Positions 58,484 to 64,000 of a DNA stretch of 64,000 bases are shown here, piece after piece. Numbering within the stretch: position 1 is the stretch's first letter; every line of letters starts with the position of its first letter. The notes below the pieces were generated by a model. It did not search any database and had not been told where the DNA came from. It saw only the letters and a program-made list of their open reading frames with translations. Source of the DNA: Cyrtodaria siliqua (taxonomy: Eukaryota > Mollusca > Bivalvia > Adapedonta > Hiatellidae); the NCBI GenBank assembly GCA_037043455.1, contig JAWPHD010000091.1, positions 62,001-126,000 on the forward strand. The letters are read 5' to 3'. The translations under genes and the position numbers were made by a program.

Positions 58484-58753
58484 ATGGAAATCAATGTTTG
58501 TAAATTTCTTAAAATTGGATTACATAATCCATGTAAAAATAAGCCAACAAAAGATTCTAATTATTGCAGGTTGCATAAATATAGATTAAAAACAAGTCAT
58601 GCATTACCGTGTCTAATATGTAAAAAAGGCACTTCTGCAAAATATCAAGTGTGTGTTGGTTGCGGTGCAGCTTCAATTAGAAAAATGAACGATTATTGGA
58701 GGTTAAAGTCGTATAACGCTGAGTGTCTCAGATTTAGACGTATTAAGGTTTAA
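58484..58753 (+). CDS. Small cysteine-rich (zinc-binding?) ORF at the right end
   Basis: 89 intact codons, divergent from the polymerase. Cysteines at 6, 17, 28, 43, 46, 57, 60 and 80 with a histidine near residue 31; CLICKKG and CVGCGAA form two CxxC knuckles that would bind one zinc. A regulator or DNA-binding factor is plausible for its position at the genome end, but nothing proves it. Confidence 0.55.
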   Translation: MEINVCKFLKIGLHNPCKNKPTKDSNYCRLHKYRLKTSHALPCLICKKGTSAKYQVCVGCGAASIRKMNDYWRLKSYNAECLRFRRIKV

Positions 58754-58801
58754 ATTATATTTTGATAACTTATAAAAAAAATTAAACTTGCAATCTTCAC
58801 T

Positions 58802-58945
58802 ACCCCTATTTTAAAAAAGTTTTAATAAATCAAGTAAATCACCATAAAATGGTGATTTACTTATATATATGAATTTTGCGTGTTTCTGGATCAAACTCGA
58901 GCAAAGCGAGAGCTTTGGTCCAGAACACCCAAAATACATATATAT
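58802..58945 (-). repeat. Right terminal inverted repeat of provirus
   Basis: Complement of the left TIR: inner TCTTCACTACCCCTATTTT from 58802 and outer CCCAAAATACATATATAT ending at 58945. The outer 58869-58945 is an imperfect palindrome around CTCGAGCAAAGCGAGAGC. Confidence 0.92.
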
Positions 58946-61900
58946 TGTATTGTAGGGAACGATACCCATATATTGTAGGGAATATTATCCATGTATTATA
59001 TGAGACGTTATTCATGTATTGAAGGGAACGTTACCCATATATTGTAGGGTATGTTTTCCATTTATTGTATGGGACGTTATACATGTATTGTAGGGGACGT
59101 TATCCAAATATTGCAGGGAATGTTATCCAAGTACTTTATGGGACGTTGTCTATTTATTTTAGTGGAAGTTGTCCATGTATTGTATGTATGGGACGTTATC
59201 CACGTATTGTAGGGAATGTTATCCATGTATTGTATGGGACGTTATCCATGTATTGTAGGGAATGTTATCCATGTATTGTATGGGACGTTATCCATGTATT
59301 TTAGGGGACGTTATCCATGTATTGTAGGGAATGTGGTCCATGTATTGTAGGGAATGTTATTCATGTATTGTATGGGACGTTATCCATGGATTATATTGGA
59401 CGTTATCCATGCATTGTAGGGACGTTATCCATGTATAGTAGGGAATGTTATCTATATATTGTATTGGACGTTATCCATGTATTTTAGGGGACTTTATTCA
59501 TGTATTGTAGGGAATTTTATCCATGTATTGTAGGGAATGTTATCCATGTATTGTATGGGACGTTATCTATGTATTGTAGGGAATGTAATCCATGTATTGT
59601 ATGGGACGTTATACATGTATTGTAGTGGACGTTATCCTTGTAGTGTATGGGACGTTATACATGCATTGTATTGGACGTTATCCATGTATTGTAGGGGACT
59701 TTACACATATATCGTATTGAATGTTATCCATGTATTGTAGGGGAAGTTATCCATGTATTGTAGGGGACGACGTCATAGGGGATGATACCAATGTATTGCA
59801 GGGGACGTTATACATGCATTGTATGGAACGTTATCCACGTATGGTAGGGAACGATACCCATATATCGTAGGGAATGTTATCAATGTATTATGTGGGACGT
59901 TATCCATGTATTGTAGGAGAAGTTATTCATGTATTGTAGGGATCGTAACCCATATATTGTATGGAATGTTATTAATGTATTGTATTGGACGTTATCCATG
60001 TATTGTAGGGAACGTTACCCATATATTGTAGGGATTGTTATCCATGTATTGTATGGGACGTTATATATGTATTGTAGGGAACGTTACCCCTATATTGTAG
60101 GGAATGTTATCCATGTATTTTATGGGACGTTATCCATGTATTGTAGGTAACGTTACCTATATATAGTAGATAACGTTATCCATGTATTGTATGGGATGTT
60201 ATCCATGTATTGTAGGGAATGTTACATATACAGTGTCGAGAATGTTATCCATGTAATGTATGGGATGTTATCCATGTATTGTAGGAGACGTTATCCATGT
60301 ATTGTAGGAGACGTTATCCATGTATTGTAAGGGACGTTAACCATATATTGTAGGGATTGTTTTCCATTTATTGTATGGGACGTTATACATGTATTGTAGG
60401 GGACGTTATCCATATATTACAGGGAATGTTATCCATGTATTTTAGTGGACGTTGTCCATGTTTTGTAGGGAATGTTATCCATGTATTGTATGGGACGTTA
60501 TCATGTATTGTAGGGAATGTTGTCGATGAATTGTAGGAAATCTTATCCATATGTTGTAAGGTACGTTATCCATGTATTGTAGGGAATGTTATCCATGTAT
60601 TGTACGGGAATGTTATTCATGTATTGTATGTGACGTTATCCATGGATTATATGGGACGTTATCCATGCATTGTAGGGACGTTATCCATGTATTTTAGGGA
60701 ATGTTATCCATATATTGTATTGGACGTTATCCATGTATTTTAGGGGACTTTATTCATGTATTGTAGGGAATTTTATCCATGTAGTGTAGGGAATTTTATC
60801 CATGTATTGTGTGGGTAGTTATCCATGTATTGTAGGGAATGTTATCCATGTATTGTATGGGACGTTCTACATGCATTGCAGGGAATGTTATCAATGTATT
60901 TTATGGGACGTTATCCATGTATTGTAGGGAATTTTATCCATGTATTGTATGGGTCGTTATCCATATATTGTAGGGAATGTTATCCATGTATTGTATGGGA
61001 CGTTATACATGTATTGTAGTGGACGTTATCCTTGTATTGTATGGGACGTTATACATGCATTGTATGGAACGTTATCCATGTATTGTAGGGGACTTTACAC
61101 ATATATCGTATTGAATGTTATTCATGTATTGTAGGGGAAGTTATCCATGTATTGTAGTGGACGTAGTCATAGGGGATGATACCAATGTATTGCAGGGGAC
61201 GTTATCCATGTATTATACGGGACGTTATACATGCATTGTATGGGACGTTATCCATGTATGGTAGGGGACGTTACCCATATATCGTAGGGAATGTTATCAA
61301 TGTATTGTATGGGACGTTATACATGTATTGTAGGAGATGTTATTCATGTATTGTACGGGCCGTAGTCATAGGGGGTGATACCAATGCATTGCTGGGGACG
61401 TTATCCATGTATTATATGGGACGTTATAGATGTTTTATAGGGGACGTTATCCGCGTATAGTAAGGGACGATACCAATGTATTCTAGTGGACGTTATCCAT
61501 GTATCGTTGGGGAAGTTAGTCTTGTTTTGTATGGGACGTCATCAATGTATTGTAGGGACGTCATCAATGTATTGTAGGAACGTCATCAATGTATTGTAGG
61601 GACGTCATCAATGTATTGTAGGGACGTTATCAATGTATTGTAGGGACGTCATCAATGTATTGTAGGGACGTTATCCATGTTTTTCATGGGATGTTCTCCA
61701 TCTATTGTAGTGAAAGTTATTCATTTGTTATATTAAACGTTATCTATGTATTGAAGGGAACGTTATTCTTGTATTGTAGAAGACGTTATCCACAGTATTG
61801 TAGTGGTCGTTATCCACGTATTATAGGAAGAGTCATCCAGGCATTGTATAGGACGTTATCCATGTATTGTAGGGGACGTTATCCACATACTGTAAAGGAC

Positions 61901-62545
61901 ATTATCCAGGTTAATTACGGGAATTATCCATATATTGTAATGGACGTTATCCGTGTATTGTAAGGGACGTTATTCACGTATTGTAGTGGACGTTATCCAC
62001 GTATACTAGGGCGAGTTATCCGTGTATTGTTTGGGACGTTATCCTTTTATTGTAGGGAACGTTATCCATGTATTGTAGGAGACGTTATCCATTAATGTAT
62101 TGTAGGGGACGTTATCCATGTATTGTATGGAAATTTATCCATGTATTGTAGTGGGAGTTATCTACCTATTGTAGGAGGTGTTATCCATGTATTGTAAAGG
62201 ACGTTTTCCTTGTATTCTAGGGGACGTTATCCGTGTATTATATTGTAGGGGACGTGATCCATGTAGTGTAGGAGATGTTATCCTTGCTGTGAAGGGATGT
62301 TATCCATGTAGTGTAGGGATGTTATCCATTCAGTATAGAGATGTTATCCATGTAGATTAGGGACGTTATCCATGTAGTGTAGGGATGTGATCCATGGAGT
62401 ATAGGGACGTTATCCATGTAGTGCAGTGACGTTATCCATATAGTGTTGTGAACGTTATCCATGTTGTGTAGGGGATTTTATCCATCTAGTGTAGGGACGT
62501 TATCCATCTAGTGTAAGTGGCTTTATCCATGTAGTATAGGGGTGC
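58946..62545 (+). repeat. 22-bp minisatellite, right array
   Basis: About 160 units continuing the left array in the same orientation and register. A higher-order duplication repeats segments near 59380-59760 again near 60640-61160. Six nearly identical units (TCATCAATGTATTGTAGGGA) lie at 61540-61670. From about 62250 a subfamily with ATGTAGTGTAGG dominates. Confidence 0.97.
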
Positions 62546-62554
62546 TATATACAA

Positions 62555-62802
62555 CTTATTTTGAGAATCCAGCCTCTGTAGACACAATATAAACAGTTTT
62601 AACCAGCCGGGACTAACCTCAACCGGGGTGCGTCGAATTAAGAGCTACCATCATAATTATTTTAAGAACCAGTGAATAAAACTATACTTTTAATCGGCGA
62701 ATATACATTATTATATGACCTGAACACATGAATAGAGTTTTGATAAACGGTTCTGTGGTGTAATTGTGTCGTTATTTGGCGGGCTAGTTTCTTTAACAAT
62801 AA
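62555..62802 (+). mobile_element. MITE-like repeat M, 5'-truncated copy
   Basis: Right part of the family seen at 2311-3494 and 10285-10970, ending GTCGTTATTTGGCGGG ... TTTCTTTAA. Confidence 0.75.
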
Positions 62803-62890
62803 TTAATCGATTAAAGTGCATTGAATACGCAACTAAAATACATTATTATACCTCACTCAAAATTCTCTATGTAATTTCCCCATTCCCGAT

Positions 62891-63032
62891 CAGTCAACAA
62901 TTGGTTATGTTTCATGGTAATGTTTCATGGCATGAAACATTATCTCGTGCATACCGATCATTATCTCGTGCATTACCGATCAGTCAACAATTGGTAATGT
63001 TTCATGGTAATGTTTCATGGCATGAAACATTA
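62891..63032. repeat. 90-bp spaced direct repeat with TGTTTCATGGCATGAAACA palindrome
   Basis: Two copies (62891-62942, 62981-63032) of CAGTCAACAATTGGT and a following perfect 19-base palindrome TGTTTCATGGCATGAAACA at 62921-62939 and 63011-63029. Confidence 0.9.
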
Positions 63033-63123
63033 AATCTTGAAAATTTGAAAATTTGTTTCAAGTTCTTTATTGTTGTTAATAAAAAATAATTGCTGATTAA
63101 ATGAATTTTGATGTTTGGTATAA

Positions 63124-63215
63124 TAAAATAAATATCACAAGCCTCGGTGGACATTACCAATCTCGGGTTGACAATATGTTCTATCACCCTCCATGGGATG
63201 TGATATTTATATATT
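63124..63215. repeat. Partial foldback element, third member
   Basis: Retains one outer arm fragment and the end (CTATCACCCTCCATGGGATGTGATATTTATA) similar to F2, but lacks the central GAGGCGAAG core and most of the left arm. Confidence 0.5.
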
Positions 63216-63299
63216 ATGGTTTTACTCGTATTTGAATTGATACCTGTTATTATTCCAGGTCCCCTCCAGCCCCCTTAATGTAGGTAAGCGTCTTAGTGC

Positions 63300-63490
63300 T
63301 ATCTATCTATTGATACTGCAACACCCCATTTCGAAGATTATGTGCAGGTTTCCTGTGTAGAACCAGTACTAAGCAATGTGGATCAATTATCTTGCTCAAG
63401 AATAAATAACATGGCCAATGGCGAGTATCGAACCCACGACCTCTCGATCTGAATCTCGGCGCTCTACCACTGAACCACGTACTCCACAAT
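63300..63490 (-). mobile_element. tRNA-derived SINE (minus strand)
   Basis: On the minus strand: A-box GTGGTTCAGTGGTAGAGC, B-box GTGGGTTCGATACTCG, core TAGTACTGGTTCTACACAGG shared with 20985-21165. Confidence 0.8.
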
Positions 63491-63963
63491 GGAGCTATGC
63501 GATTTAGGAAAGTGCTGGTAAGCACAAACGCTTATTTAGCCTGGGAAAATAACAATGGTCGTGCAATTTTGAATGTTTTGACACTGGAGTGCTAAGCCAA
63601 AATATAGAGTATATAACAGATATCTTTTTTCACACATGAAGTTGAACCTGAAAAAAATGAATGTCATCAGATGATTTTTCATTTTCATCGTTTTACAAGA
63701 TGCTTGTAATTTGCTGAAACCTTCACGAAGGTGTAATGTGAATACAAGAATAACAACTCTCGGTGGAGAATGTGACTAGCCATGTTATGTACGGAAAATT
63801 ATAATATTATTATTATTTTTTTTCCTTCTTTTTTTTTCTTCTTTTTTTTTTGTACAGCGATGTATCTTCTACAGCTGTTATATCAATGTGGATTTAATCT
63901 ATGGTAAAATATTTTAGATTTTTTTTTATTGTGAAACTGAGGATAAAGTTTGAGTAACACCCT

Positions 63964-64000
63964 TTGTTTTCAGGTTTACCACCACCAATTGCATCGAATG
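63964..64000 (+). other. Possible splice acceptor and exon start at window edge
   Basis: Pyrimidine-rich tract (about 63810-63850 and TTTGTTTTCAG at 63964-63974) followed by an open frame that continues past the window end. Only nine codons can be read, so this is a weak hint. Confidence 0.2.

Larger units (their letters stand above)
43997..58945 (+). mobile_element. Polinton/Maverick (adintovirus-like) provirus, ~14.95 kb
   Basis: Bounded by inverted repeats beginning ATATATATGTATTTTGGG (43997 inward; 58945 inward on the other strand) and flanked by direct TGTAT at 43992-43996 and 58946-58950. Removing one TGTAT rejoins the minisatellite in register. Polintons usually make 6-bp duplications, so a sixth base may have mutated. 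Contents include PolB, a retroviral-type integrase, a packaging ATPase, and major and minor capsid proteins, the hallmark set of this group. Many genes are damaged, so it cannot be autonomous. Orientation is arbitrary; integrase and capsid are on the plus strand. Confidence 0.95.

Overview
The window is animal genomic DNA, AT-rich, with spliced genes, many tRNA-derived SINEs, LINE remnants and minisatellites. A Cvsi-type 12-cysteine protease-inhibitor gene, a RING-less B-box/propeller TRIM-like gene and bivalve-style SINEs suggest a mollusc, most likely a bivalve. The species cannot be named from this sequence.

Layout. Positions 1-22,000 hold one host gene: a B-box/coiled-coil/propeller protein with exon 1 at 4541-4884 and exon 2 at 13290-14619, separated by an 8.4-kb intron full of SINEs, a 29-bp tandem array and palindromic MITE pairs. 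A 48-bp satellite follows at 17916-20465; it switches orientation twice. Positions 22395-27359 hold a three-exon secreted protein of 93 residues resembling the bivalve Cvsi serine protease inhibitors, in which exons 2 and 3 look like duplicates of one six-cysteine unit. Positions 28,300-37,500 are LINE debris on the minus strand (an ORF1-like fragment, then an RT-thumb/RNase H fragment), CCAAT-containing repeats, and an array of seven short hairpins.

From 39,640 to 62,545 a 22-bp minisatellite (consensus near GTTATCCATGTATTGTAGGG) fills the DNA. It is interrupted by a ~1-kb insertion carrying foldback hairpins and by a 15-kb Polinton/Maverick (adintovirus-like) provirus at 43997-58945. The provirus has terminal inverted repeats, a 5-bp target duplication, protein-primed-type DNA polymerase B, a retroviral-type integrase, a packaging ATPase, major and minor capsid proteins and several small conserved ORFs. 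Capsid, ATPase, polymerase and three other genes are broken by stops, frameshifts or a SINE insertion, while the integrase and eight small or structural ORFs remain open. It is therefore a defective endogenous copy.

How the parts relate. In the provirus the structural and packaging genes are clustered (penton, capsid, ATPase and membrane ORFs), the integrase and polymerase converge tail to tail, and neighbouring genes are divided by very short A/T-only gaps that probably hold promoters. The same SINE family that disrupted the capsid gene sits in intron 2 of the Cvsi-like gene, so host retroposons were active after the virus integrated. The most unusual signals are the hairpin-forming ends of the provirus, an in-frame duplication inside its polymerase, foldback hairpins whose arms differ in sequence yet stay self-complementary, and the regular hairpin array at 34806-35269.
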